From Frigoribacterium sp. CFBP 13712 (GTDB lineage: Bacteria > Actinomycetota > Actinomycetes > Actinomycetales > Microbacteriaceae): a stretch of DNA of 64,000 nucleotides. The stretch is taken from the NCBI RefSeq assembly GCF_014842255.1, contig NZ_JACYVH010000001.1, forward strand, positions 461,264 through 525,263. The letters are read 5' to 3'. The position numbers were made by a program, and so were the translations under genes. Positions within the stretch are counted from its first letter, which is position 1. Each line of letters begins with the position of its first letter. Below are positions 45,873-56,089 of the stretch, piece after piece. A model generated the notes under the pieces. It saw only the letters and a list, made by a program, of their open reading frames with translations, was not told where the DNA came from and did no database searches.

Positions 45873-46430
45873 TCAGTCGCGGGGCTTGTCGAACCGGGCA
45901 CCCTCGGGCTTCGGCGCGAGCAGCGTCATGACGAAGACGGCGATCGAGCCGAACGGCACGAGGTACAGGAACTGGAAGAAGCCGCTGAGCCCGACGTCGT
46001 GCAGCCGCCGTGCGGTCAGCGAGAGCGTGCCGACGAGCAGCACCAGCCACAGCACGAAGTTGAGGATGACGAGCGGGACGAAGATCGCCAGCGGCGGGTC
46101 GGAGACCGCCTGGCCCGAGGCGTCGACCGTGCTGCCGATCGAGGCGACGAGACCGGTGATCATGATGAGGACGAACGACACGACACCCTGGACGAGCGCG
46201 AACCACCAGTACTCGCTGCGACTGGCCCGACCCGAGTAGTCGAAGAACTTGCGGAAGAACCGCGACACGGCCGCGGTGAGCGGGGCGTCGTAGTAGGGGG
46301 CCCAGAGCGGCGGCGGACCCTGCATCGCCGACTCGTGCTCACCGGGCTGAGGGGCCTGATAGGCCGGCGGCTGGTCGGGCTGCGGCTCGTAGGGCTTCGG
46401 CTGGTACGGCTGCGGCTGCTCGTCGGTCAT
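45873..46430 (-). CDS. DUF805 membrane protein
   Basis: 185 residues from ATG 46430, with GGGGGGAAC upstream. A Pro/Gln/Tyr-rich cytoplasmic N-terminus (QPKPYEPQPDQPP) precedes the DUF805 core: FDYSGRASRSEYWWF, three to four helices, and LTARRLHDVGLSGFF. Function unknown; usually an inner-membrane protein of about 120-190 residues. Confidence 0.9.
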   Translation of the reverse strand: MTDEQPQPYQPKPYEPQPDQPPAYQAPQPGEHESAMQGPPPLWAPYYDAPLTAAVSRFFRKFFDYSGRASRSEYWWFALVQGVVSFVLIMITGLVASIGSTVDASGQAVSDPPLAIFVPLVILNFVLWLVLLVGTLSLTARRLHDVGLSGFFQFLYLVPFGSIAVFVMTLLAPKPEGARFDKPRD

Positions 46431-46502
46431 GGTGTTCCCCCCGGATCGGTGACGCTCGTGCGACAACCGTAGCGCGCCTCCTCGTCGGGGCGACGACGAG
46501 AA

Positions 46503-46532
46503 CCCCCGGCATCCTGAGACGGATGCCGGGGG
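46503..46532 (-). terminator. Terminator after tRNA-Ser
   Basis: CCCCCGGCATCC (46503-46514) pairs with GGATGCCGGGGG (46521-46532), a 12-bp stem with a TGAGAC loop, 18 bases beyond the 3' end of the minus-strand tRNA. In transcript direction it is followed by GTTCTCG. Confidence 0.75.
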
Positions 46533-46549
46533 CTCTCGTGGTCGTGCGG

Positions 46550-46634
46550 CGGAGGATAGGGGATTCGAACCCCTGAGGGCTTGCACCCAACACGCTTTCC
46601 AAGCGTGCGCCATAGGCCACTAGGCGAATCCTCC
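46550..46634 (-). tRNA. tRNA-Ser (GGA anticodon)
   Basis: Acceptor GGAGGAT pairs with ATCCTCC. Anticodon stem-loop ACGCTTGGAAAGCGT carries anticodon GGA (reads UCC/UCU). There is a long variable arm (class II) and a T-arm GGGGTTCGAATCCCC; discriminator G. A dispersed-motif copy (CAGGAGGCGCGG) begins exactly at its 5' boundary. Confidence 0.95.
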
Positions 46635-46782
46635 AGGAGGCGCGGCGGATACCGGCGCGCGACCTCGATCACTCTACCGGATGCGCGCCCGACTCCGTGA
46701 CGACGGGGCGGCTGCGACGCCCGCGAGCCGTCGCCCGGGGCGCCCGCACGCCCGCACGCCCGCGCCGACGTAGCATCGACGC

Positions 46783-47154
46783 ATGGACTCCCTCGCCTCG
46801 TGCCGCGTCGACGCGTGGCTGTGGGCCGTCCGCATCGTCAAGACGCGATCCGCGGCGACGGCGGCCTGCCGCGCCGGTCACGTCCGGGTGGGCGGCGAAC
46901 GCGTCAAGGCCGCCCAGACGGTGCGACCGGGCGACGAGGTGCGAGTGCGTCTCGGCGGGTTCGAGCGCATCCTCGTCGTGCGCCAGTGCCTCGTGAAGCG
47001 GGTCGGCGCGCCGGTCGCGGCCCTGGCGCTCGACGATCTGACTCCCCCGCCGCCCCCTCGCGAGGAGGTCGCCACGGTCGCCGTGCGCGATCGCGGCGCC
47101 GGTCGACCGACGAAACGCGAGCGACGCGAGCTGGAGAAGCTGCGCGACCGCTGA
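46783..47154 (+). CDS. S4-domain RNA-binding protein (Hsp15-like)
   Basis: 123 residues: CRVDAWLWAVRIVKTRSAATAACRAGHVRVGG is the S4 RNA-binding core, followed by GDEVRVRL and a basic C-terminal tail (GRPTKRERRELEKL). Hsp15 homologues bind stalled 50S subunits carrying nascent chains. ATG 46783 follows TAGCAT-N6 (leaderless pattern). Confidence 0.9.
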   Translation: MDSLASCRVDAWLWAVRIVKTRSAATAACRAGHVRVGGERVKAAQTVRPGDEVRVRLGGFERILVVRQCLVKRVGAPVAALALDDLTPPPPPREEVATVAVRDRGAGRPTKRERRELEKLRDR

Positions 47155-47226
47155 CCGCCTCCTGCCGATCGGCGGTGATCGGCTCGGATCCGCACGGATC
47201 GGTCGGTACGGCCGGGCATCTCCCTC

Positions 47227-47327
47227 TATGATCGAGATTCCGACGACGCCCGCTTGGGGGCGGGCAGAAGTCGCTGTGAGGCCCTCGCGGTCGCACGGAA
47301 CGGCGTCGTCGACCGAGGGGTGAGTTG
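47227..47327 (+). promoter_or_regulatory. Promoter and structured 5' leader of the PH-domain gene
   Basis: TATGAT (47227-47232) is a good -10; transcription would start near 47239. The leader opens with CGACGACGCC (47241-47250), which pairs perfectly with GGCGTCGTCG (about 47302-47311), closing a ~70-base structure. Inside are GCCCGC-UUGGGG-GCGGGC and CUGUGAG-GCC-CUCGCGG hairpins. The ribosome site GAGGGGTGA and ATG 47328 follow at once. No known riboswitch class is recognised. Confidence 0.45.
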
Positions 47328-47945
47328 ATGCCGATCGTCGCGAGAGACGACTACGCCCTGTTCGTCGAGCCTCGACGCTCGGTGGCCGTCAGCGCCACGC
47401 TCACGGGCCTCGCGGCGATCGTCCCCGTCGGGGCCGCCCTCCTCTGGCTCACCTGGCCGTCCGGTCTCTGGCCGGTGGTCGTGGCTCTCGGCGTCGTCGT
47501 GATCGCCCTCGGTCTCGCCGCCTACCGGCGCTACCGCCTGTCGTTCGCCGCCCTCGACGCCGAGCACTTCGTCAAGCGCGGATGGCTCCCCGGCTCGGTG
47601 CGGGTCCGCCGCGATCGGGTCTCCGAGGTCGTGGTGGTCAGCACCTACCTCCCCAACAGCACCGACACGGTGCTGCAGCTGGTGGCCTTCGACGCCGTCG
47701 GGGTCCGGCTGTTCCGCATGCGCGGCCACTACTGGCCCGACGAGGCGATCGTCGCCGTGCGCGACGCGCTCGACGTCGCCTCCACCCTCATCGACAAGCC
47801 GATGTCGCTCCGCCAGTTCTTCCGGCGGTACCCGCACGCCCGCTACTGGTACGAGGGCCGCCCCGGGCTCACCGTGCCGGTGATCGTCGGCCTCTTCGCG
47901 CTGGCCTCGGGTGCGCTCGTGCTCGTCTACGGCACTCTCGCCTGA
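47328..47945 (+). CDS. PH-domain (bPH2-like) membrane protein
   Basis: 205 residues from ATG 47328 with GAGGGGTGA upstream. Two hydrophobic helices (about 22-62), then a beta-rich PH-like domain (YRLSFAALDAEHFVKRGWLPGSVRVRRDRVSEV), RMRGHYWPDEAIVAVRDAL, and a final helix (TVPVIVGLFALASGALVLVYG). Similar proteins in Microbacteriaceae are uncharacterised. Its mRNA has an unusual structured leader. Confidence 0.6.
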   Translation: MPIVARDDYALFVEPRRSVAVSATLTGLAAIVPVGAALLWLTWPSGLWPVVVALGVVVIALGLAAYRRYRLSFAALDAEHFVKRGWLPGSVRVRRDRVSEVVVVSTYLPNSTDTVLQLVAFDAVGVRLFRMRGHYWPDEAIVAVRDALDVASTLIDKPMSLRQFFRRYPHARYWYEGRPGLTVPVIVGLFALASGALVLVYGTLA

Positions 47946-47967
47946 CGCACCGCCGCGCCACCTGTGC

Positions 47968-49884
<1,917 letters not shown>

Positions 49885-49983
49885 GGCGTCAGCCTAGGCA
49901 CGCGGAGGCGCGGAGTCCGGGCGAGTGCGTCCACTGCGGTCGCACCTGCACGCCCGCCTCGGCCGGACCCGCCCGGAACGGGC

Positions 49984-50691
49984 TCAGGCGCGGTGCTGCC
50001 AGACCCAGCCCAGCCCCCGCACGCGCTCCTGCTCGTCGAGCAGCCGGTGCGCGACGGGCGCCCAGAGGACGACTGCCACCCCCGCCCCGATCAGCAGCCC
50101 GCCGATGGTGTCGGTCAGCCAGTGCGCGCCGAGGTACGTGCGGCTCAGCAGCATCGCGATCGTGTACAGCACGCCGGCCACCCAGACCCACACGCGGCGG
50201 AGGACCACGCCGAGCACGACGGCGAGCGTCGCGGCGTTCGCGGTGTGCCCCGAGGGGAACGAGCCGTAGTCGCTGACGACCATGATCTCGGCCGGCCGCG
50301 CCCGACCGAAGGCGTGCTTGACGATCTGCACGACGCCGGCGCTGAGCGCGCACGCCGCGATCCAGTAGACGGCCGCCCAGGGGCGTCGACGCAGCAGCAG
50401 CACGGCCATGACGCCCAGGGGCACGACGAAGACGCCGATCACCCCGGCGCCGATCACGTTGAAGACGAGCGAGGGGACGTCCCAGAACGGGTGGCGGTGC
50501 TCGACGAGCTCGCCCATGAACTCCTCGTCGATCGCGATGGCGCCCGAGCGAGCCGTGATGACGACTCCGAGCAGCAGCACGACGCCGATGGCGCCCAACG
50601 CGCTGAAGACCCACCAGCGTCGCTGGACGCGCCGGGCCACACGTTCTTCGGACGGTGACGCGGGTCTCGGGGCCAGGGGGTCGGTGCGCAT
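49984..50691 (-). CDS. PAP2-family phosphatase
   Basis: 235 residues with six hydrophobic helices and the full phosphatase signature: KHAFGRARP, SFPSGHTAN and SRTYLGAHWLTDTIGG, whose two histidines form the catalytic pair. Likely a lipid phosphatase such as undecaprenyl pyrophosphate or phosphatidate phosphatase. ATG 50691 follows TACCTT-N6 (leaderless pattern). Confidence 0.9.
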   Translation of the reverse strand: MRTDPLAPRPASPSEERVARRVQRRWWVFSALGAIGVVLLLGVVITARSGAIAIDEEFMGELVEHRHPFWDVPSLVFNVIGAGVIGVFVVPLGVMAVLLLRRRPWAAVYWIAACALSAGVVQIVKHAFGRARPAEIMVVSDYGSFPSGHTANAATLAVVLGVVLRRVWVWVAGVLYTIAMLLSRTYLGAHWLTDTIGGLLIGAGVAVVLWAPVAHRLLDEQERVRGLGWVWQHRA

Positions 50692-50751
50692 CCCCAGAAG
50701 GTACCCGCACCGCGGGGGTCGGTGGCCGAGGAGGCACCCGCACCGCGGGGG

Positions 50752-51996
50752 TCAGTGGCCGAGCGCCGGCACCGTCCGCGGCCGCACCAGCAGCCAGAGG
50801 CTCGCGATGGCGACGCACGACGTCGCGATCATCACGCTGCCCATCGGCACCGCCGAGCCGATCCCGAGGAACCCGACCACCGGCGAGATGAGACCGGCCA
50901 GGCCGAAGTTCAAGGCGCCGAGCAGCGACGCCGCCGTGCCCGCCTCCTTGCCGTGGTTGGCCAGACCGAGCACCTGGACCTGCGGGAACGAGAACCCGCA
51001 GGCCGCGATGAAGAACCAGAGCGGCACGAGGATCCCGACGAGCCCGGCCCCCGCCGAGTCGAGCACGACGATGGCGGTGGCCGACACCAGCAGCACGATC
51101 GTCGAGCAGGCGAGGATCCACTGCGGCCCGACGCGGCGGGCGAGCCGCGAGCTGATCTGCACCCCGGCGACGATGCCGAGCGAGTTGACCGCGAAGAGAT
51201 AGCCGTACTGCTGCGGGTCGAGCCCGTAGACGTTCTGGAAGAGGAACGACGAGGCCGACAGATACGAGAACAGCCCCGAGAACGTCATCGCCCCGATCAG
51301 GGCCACCCCCACGAAGATGCGATCGCTGAACAGCGCCTTGTACCGCTGCCCCAGCGTCGTGTGCCCGGCCTCGAGCCGGCGGGCCGGCGGCAGCGTCTCG
51401 ACGATGAGGAAGATCGCGGCGATGATGACGAACGCGCCGTACGCCACGAGGAACACGAAGATGCCGCGCCAGCTGGTGAACCGCAGCAGCTGCGATCCGA
51501 GCACGGGGGCGACGATCGGGGCGAGCCCGTTGACCAGCGCGAGACGCGACAGCATCCTGATGAGCGGCAGTCCGCCGAACAGGTCGCGGACGGTGGCCAT
51601 CGCCACGACCCCGCCGGCCGCGGCCCCCATGCCCTGCAGCACGCGGAACAGCCCGAGCAGCTCGATCGACGGGGCCGCGGCGACCCCGATGCTCGCGAGG
51701 ATGTGCACGGCCGTCGCGACGATCAGGGGCAGGCGGCGACCGACCTTGTCGCTCCACGGGCCGACCAGCAGCTGACCGACTCCGAAGCCGATGGTGGTCG
51801 CCGTGAGGGTCAGCTGGATCACGCCGCTGTCGACCGCGAACTCCTCGCGCAGCTGCGGGAAGGCCGGCAGGTACAGGTCGATCGTGAACGGACCGAGGGC
51901 GGTCAGCGCGCCGAGCACGATGACGTAGACGAGGCGCTGACGGCGGGTGAGCGAGTCACCGGGGTGGACGACGGTGGTCACGGGGCTCCGAAACAT
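50752..51996 (-). CDS. Bcr/CflA-type multidrug efflux MFS transporter
   Basis: 414 residues from ATG 51996; GTG 51981 with GGAG just upstream is an equally good start. Twelve helices; GALTALGPFTIDLYLPAFP and the loop GPWSDKVGRRLPL (MFS motif A) are typical of the DHA1 Bcr/CflA group. It exports drugs by proton antiport. A TetR gene diverges from it 288 bases away, the likely regulator. Confidence 0.9.
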   Translation of the reverse strand: MFRSPVTTVVHPGDSLTRRQRLVYVIVLGALTALGPFTIDLYLPAFPQLREEFAVDSGVIQLTLTATTIGFGVGQLLVGPWSDKVGRRLPLIVATAVHILASIGVAAAPSIELLGLFRVLQGMGAAAGGVVAMATVRDLFGGLPLIRMLSRLALVNGLAPIVAPVLGSQLLRFTSWRGIFVFLVAYGAFVIIAAIFLIVETLPPARRLEAGHTTLGQRYKALFSDRIFVGVALIGAMTFSGLFSYLSASSFLFQNVYGLDPQQYGYLFAVNSLGIVAGVQISSRLARRVGPQWILACSTIVLLVSATAIVVLDSAGAGLVGILVPLWFFIAACGFSFPQVQVLGLANHGKEAGTAASLLGALNFGLAGLISPVVGFLGIGSAVPMGSVMIATSCVAIASLWLLVRPRTVPALGH

Positions 51997-52040
51997 GAGG
52001 ACGAGGAGGGGCGGGCGAGCCCGGTGCCCGGCCGCGCCAC

Positions 52041-52067
52041 GGTGCATCGAATCGTTTCGAGCGCACC
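52041..52067. promoter_or_regulatory. Imperfect dyad upstream of the MFS gene
   Basis: GGTGC-TCGAA-N4-TTCGA-GCACC arms form a bulged inverted repeat 45 bases upstream of the MFS start, in the divergent space shared with tetR. It has the size and symmetry expected for a TetR-family operator. Whether the neighbouring TetR binds it is untested. Confidence 0.4.
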
Positions 52068-52284
52068 GCGCGACGGCAGGGGCGGGAGATCACGGGAGGG
52101 TGACGGTCGATGCCGATCCACGGACGCCGTCGCTCACAAGCGTACCGCGACGACCCCGGGGCGGGACGATGCGCGAGCGGTGCCGCCACGGCGCCCGCCA
52201 CCGGGTCCGCCGGGAGGACGCCAAGGTCTAGGCTCGGGTCAGTCCGGCGCGGCCGGGCCCCGCACCGCGCCACAGGAGGCCCCC

Positions 52285-52851
52285 ATGGTCGACGCCCGAA
52301 TCGTCCAGACGACCCGATCGCTGCACACGGCGATCGTCGAGCTCGCGTCGAACCAGCCCGTCTCGGGCATCACCGTCGCCGACGTGACCCGGGCCGCAGG
52401 CATCAACCGGGCCACCTTCTACAGCCACGCCACCTCGCCGGGCAGTCTTCTCGCCTCCGTGCTGACCCCCGAGCTCGACGCCATCCGCCGCGACGACGCC
52501 GAGCTGCGCGCGCGGCCGGGCGCCGACCCCGAGGCCGTGACGAGGCTCGCCGTCGAGAGGGTCGTCGACCACGTCGTGCGCTACCGCGACGTGTACCGTC
52601 TCGCACTGCCCGACCGGCTCGACGCGTCGATCCACCAGACCCTCGCCGAGCACTTCGCCACGACGTCGCTCGCCCACATCGAGGCACTGCCCGCGGGCAC
52701 GGCGCCCGACGGCATCGCGCCGCACATCGCCTCGGGCTTCTTCGCGCACGCCCTCGTCGGCGCCATCGAGGCGTGGCTCGGCGGCCGCCGCACGAGCCGC
52801 CGGACGCTGCTCGACACCATCACGTCGATGATCCCGGCCTGGTGGCACTGA
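52285..52851 (+). CDS. TetR-family regulator divergent from the MFS exporter
   Basis: 188 residues from ATG 52285, preceded by AGGAGG five bases upstream, the strongest ribosome site in the window. The HTH is ASNQPVSGITVADVTRAAGI then NRATFYSHATSPG; the C-terminal domain is TetR_C_33-like (SGFFAHALVGAIEAWL). Its 3' end overlaps the convergent MOSC gene by 32 bases. Confidence 0.85.
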   Translation: MVDARIVQTTRSLHTAIVELASNQPVSGITVADVTRAAGINRATFYSHATSPGSLLASVLTPELDAIRRDDAELRARPGADPEAVTRLAVERVVDHVVRYRDVYRLALPDRLDASIHQTLAEHFATTSLAHIEALPAGTAPDGIAPHIASGFFAHALVGAIEAWLGGRRTSRRTLLDTITSMIPAWWH

Positions 52852-53395
52852 CCGCCCCGTCGCCTTCCCCCAGCACGGCGAGCGTCGCCGGCCCGAGACG
52901 CAGCGCCCCGCTCGTCAGAGGCTCGCAGCGGATGCCGCCCCGACCGCGCAGGGCCCGGAACGCCCCCGGCGCCAGCACGACGTCCATCCATGCGCAGGGG
53001 TTGGCGGGGCGGTTCGCCCGCAGCAGCACCGGCCCATCCCCCGAGTCGAGCGAGAACGTGAGACCGGTCAGCGCATCGACGTCGACGCCGCGCAGCACGA
53101 TGTTCCGCCGTGTCGCCGCGGCGTCCAAGGGCCCGGAGCCGAGGAGGCGCGCGACGGTCTCGAGGGACTCCGCCGCGAACACGGTCACCGACGCCGCCCG
53201 ATGGGCGGGTCTCGCGAAGTAGCGGTCGCCGACCACGCCGAGGCCGGCCCGCAGCTCGAGCCGGTCGTGCGTCTCGACCCCGGTCGCCGGCTCGGGTCCG
53301 TCGGACGGTCGCCCGACGTAGCGGGAGCGGGGCGACGCGAGCAGCAGCTCGACCGTCACGCTCGTGACCGTGCCGACCCGCGCCTCCTCGTGCAT
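52820..53395 (-). CDS. MOSC-domain protein
   Basis: 191 residues. MOSC fold: GLGVVGDRYFARP, VTVFAAESLE, TRRNIVLRGVDVDAL, and the conserved cysteine in RPANPCAWMDVVL. MOSC proteins handle molybdenum-cofactor sulfur chemistry or reductive detoxification. ATG 53395 follows TATCGT-N6 (leaderless pattern). Residues 3-7 (EEARV) are encoded by a dispersed-motif copy. The last 32 bases overlap the convergent tetR. Confidence 0.85.
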   Translation of the reverse strand: MHEEARVGTVTSVTVELLLASPRSRYVGRPSDGPEPATGVETHDRLELRAGLGVVGDRYFARPAHRAASVTVFAAESLETVARLLGSGPLDAAATRRNIVLRGVDVDALTGLTFSLDSGDGPVLLRANRPANPCAWMDVVLAPGAFRALRGRGGIRCEPLTSGALRLGPATLAVLGEGDGAVSATRPGSST

Positions 53396-53423
53396 CCGAT
53401 CACGATAGCGAGTCCGGGTACGG

Positions 53424-53459
53424 CGAGAGCCGACCGCCCTGACGGACGATCGGCTCTCG
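53424..53459 (-). terminator. Terminator of the sugar ABC operon
   Basis: CGAGAGCCGA (53424-53433) pairs with TCGGCTCTCG (53450-53459), a 10-bp stem with a 16-base loop, located downstream of the binding-protein gene. Confidence 0.65.
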
Positions 53460-53460
53460 G

Positions 53461-53508
53461 GTGGTGCGGTGGTGCGGTGGTGCGGTGGTGCGGTGGTGCG
53501 GTGCTGCG
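53461..53508. repeat. 8-bp tandem repeat (GTGGTGCG x6)
   Basis: Five perfect GTGGTGCG units followed by one GTGCTGCG, between the sugar-binding protein stop (53510) and the operon terminator. It lies in the 3' untranslated region, so slippage would not alter a protein but would alter terminator spacing. Confidence 0.9.
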
Positions 53509-53509
53509 A

Positions 53510-54607
53510 CTACTTGGTCAACGGGCCCAGCGTGGGGTCGTTGGCGTAGGCCTCGGCGGCGTTGTCCTTGGTGACGATCTGCGGGGGCAGGAGGTACGCG
53601 GGGACGACCTTCGAGCCGTTGTCGTACGACTCGTCGTCGTTCGTCTCGGCGGTGTCGCCCTCGGAGACCGAGGTGACCATGGCGACGGCCTGCTTGACCA
53701 GGTTGCGGGTGTCCTTGTTGATCGTCGAGTACTGCTCGCCGGCCATGATCGACTTGACGGACTCGACCTCGGAGTCCTGACCGGTGACGACGGGGACGTC
53801 CTTGCCGGCCTGCTTCACCGAGGTGATGATGGCGCGGGCGAGGGTGTCGTTCGGGCTCAGCACGCCGTCGAGCTCGGTGTCGGTGTAGGTGCTGGTCAGC
53901 AGCGAGTCCATGCGGCGCTGGGCGTTCTCGGCCTTCCAGCCGTCGGTCGCGGTCTGCTTGATCTCGGTCTGACCCGAGCCGACGACGACGGTGCCGTCGT
54001 CGATGGCCGGCTGCAGCACGCTCATGGCGCCGTCGAAGAACACGGCCGAGTTGGCGTCGTCGGACGAGCCGGAGAACAGCTCGATGTTGTACGGGCCCTC
54101 GGCCTTCTTGGCGGCCATGCCGTCGAGCAGGGCCTGGCCCTGGAGCTCGCCGACCTTGAAGTTGTCGTACGCGACGTAGTAGTCGACGTCTTCGGTGTTG
54201 AGGATCAGACGGTCGTAGGCGATCACGATCGCGCCGGCGTCGTGCGCCGCCTTGACCTGCGTGCCGAGCTGACCGCCGTCGGCCGCGCCGATGACGATGA
54301 CCTTCGCACCCTTGGTGACCATCGACTGGATCTGCTCCTGCTGGTTCGCCACGGTGCCGCTGGCCGCTGCGTACTGCACGTCGGGCTCGAAGCCCGCCGC
54401 CTCGAGGTCCTCGTTGAAGAGGTCGCCGGCCAGGACCCAGTTCTCACTGGTCTTGGCAGGCAGGGCGACGCCGACGATCGAGCCCTGCTCGAAGCCGGAG
54501 GCGGCGTCGCCGGAACCGGCGTCGGTGCGGGCGGAGTTCGAGCAGCCGCTCAGGATCAGCGTCGTTGCTGCGGCGACCGCCATGGTCGCCAGCGCGATTT
54601 TGCGCAT
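53510..54607 (-). CDS. Sugar ABC transporter substrate-binding lipoprotein (ChvE/XylF-like)
   Basis: 365 residues. Lipoprotein signal MRKIALATMAVAAATTL with lipobox LSGC. Periplasmic-binding-protein fold typical of the ChvE/XylF group: LPAKTSENWVLAGDLF, VIGAADGGQLG, IAYDRLILNTEDVDYYVAYDN, GVLSPNDTLARAII and VVTGQDSEVESVKSIMAGEQYSTI. It binds xylose or related monosaccharides for the permease and ATPase encoded upstream in the operon. Confidence 0.9.
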   Translation of the reverse strand: MRKIALATMAVAAATTLILSGCSNSARTDAGSGDAASGFEQGSIVGVALPAKTSENWVLAGDLFNEDLEAAGFEPDVQYAAASGTVANQQEQIQSMVTKGAKVIVIGAADGGQLGTQVKAAHDAGAIVIAYDRLILNTEDVDYYVAYDNFKVGELQGQALLDGMAAKKAEGPYNIELFSGSSDDANSAVFFDGAMSVLQPAIDDGTVVVGSGQTEIKQTATDGWKAENAQRRMDSLLTSTYTDTELDGVLSPNDTLARAIITSVKQAGKDVPVVTGQDSEVESVKSIMAGEQYSTINKDTRNLVKQAVAMVTSVSEGDTAETNDDESYDNGSKVVPAYLLPPQIVTKDNAAEAYANDPTLGPLTK

Positions 54608-54712
54608 GCTGTGTCTCTTTCTCGTGAGTGAGGTGGTGCGGGTGGGCCGCCGAGCGGCGGTCCGAGGGAGGCGCGACCGGCCGTCGATGGACGGTCGCGC
54701 TGGGAAGCGGGT

Positions 54713-56089
54713 CTAGTTGGGGGTCGTCGAGTTCGGACGCTGCACGTCGGTCACGTCGCCGTTGGGGGTGAGGACGGGGCTCGCGGAGTCCGTCGAGGGT
54801 CCGACGCCGTTCTGCGTGCCGGCCGCGGACTGGGTGGCGGCCGGTGCCGCGACGCCGTTCTTGTCGCGGTTCAGCCCCCGGGTCAGGAAGCCCGTGATGG
54901 ACGGGCGGCCCTGGCTCTTGTTGTAGACGTCGACGGCCACGGCGATCAGCAGCACGAGGCCCTTGATCATCTGCACCTTGTCGGAGCCGACGCCGAGCAG
55001 CTGGAGACCGTTGTTCAGCACGGCGATGACGAAGCCACCGACGATCGATCCGGTCACGGTGCCGATCCCGCCGGCGACGGCGGCGCCGCCGATGAAGACC
55101 GACGCGATGGCGTCGAGCTCCCAGTTCAGGCCGTCCTGCGGGCCGGAGGCCCCGGCACGGGCGACGTAGATCATGCCCGCCACGGCGGCGAGCACCGACA
55201 TGTTCATCATGACCAGGAAGTTCACCCGGCGGGCGTTGACGCCCGACAGCTCGGCGGCGTGCGAGTTGCCGCCGACCGCGTAGATGTGACGACCGAAGAT
55301 CGTGTTCTGGGTGATGAAGCCGTAGACCAGCACGAGCACGCCGAGGATGATGCCCGAGATCGGGAAGGACGTTCCGACCCGGCCGCCGCCGAAGAGCGTG
55401 GCCGCGTACAGGATGATCGCGACGAGCACGGCGACCTTGACGAGGCTGACCCACATCGGCGCCATGTCGGAGCCCATGGCCTGCTGCTTGCGACGCAGGC
55501 GGAACTCGCGCCAGACGACGACGGCTGCGAGGACGAGACCGAGCAGCAGGGTCGCGTTGTTGTACCCGGTGTTCGGGCCGAACTCGGGCAGGTAACCGGC
55601 GCCGATGACCGTGTAGCCCTCGGGGACGGGCAGCGTGACCGCGTTGCCGACGAACTGGTTCGCACCGCGGAAGAGCAGCATGCCCGCCAGCGTCACGATG
55701 AACGCGGGCACCCCGACGTAGGCGACCCAGAAGCCCTGCCAGGCGCCGATCGCCGCGCCGACCACCAGGCCGAAGACGATGGCGACGGGCCACGGGAAGT
55801 TCCAGGTGGTCATCGAGGTCGCGACCATGATTCCGACGAACGCGGCGACCGAGCCGACCGAGAGGTCGATGTGGCCGGCGACGATGACCATGACCATGCC
55901 GATCGCGAGGATCAGGATGTACGAGTACTGGCTGACCAGGGCGATCAGGTTGGGCGGGTCGAGGGTGAGTCCGCCCGTGAGGACCTGGAAGATCAGGATG
56001 GCGACCACCAGGGTCGCGATCATCCCGAACTGGCGGGCGTTCGACTGGTTGCCGCCGAACACCTTCTTCAGGTCTTTGATGCCACTCAT
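54713..56089 (-). CDS. Sugar ABC transporter permease (MmsB/XylH-like)
   Basis: 458 residues with about ten hydrophobic helices. [15 protein letters not shown] and the EAA-like region [22 protein letters not shown] are typical of ribose/xylose-type permeases. The C-terminus carries an extra Ala/Pro-rich hydrophilic tail after the last helix. It starts with ATG overlapping the ATPase stop. Confidence 0.9.
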   Translation of the reverse strand: MSGIKDLKKVFGGNQSNARQFGMIATLVVAILIFQVLTGGLTLDPPNLIALVSQYSYILILAIGMVMVIVAGHIDLSVGSVAAFVGIMVATSMTTWNFPWPVAIVFGLVVGAAIGAWQGFWVAYVGVPAFIVTLAGMLLFRGANQFVGNAVTLPVPEGYTVIGAGYLPEFGPNTGYNNATLLLGLVLAAVVVWREFRLRRKQQAMGSDMAPMWVSLVKVAVLVAIILYAATLFGGGRVGTSFPISGIILGVLVLVYGFITQNTIFGRHIYAVGGNSHAAELSGVNARRVNFLVMMNMSVLAAVAGMIYVARAGASGPQDGLNWELDAIASVFIGGAAVAGGIGTVTGSIVGGFVIAVLNNGLQLLGVGSDKVQMIKGLVLLIAVAVDVYNKSQGRPSITGFLTRGLNRDKNGVAAPAATQSAAGTQNGVGPSTDSASPVLTPNGDVTDVQRPNSTTPN

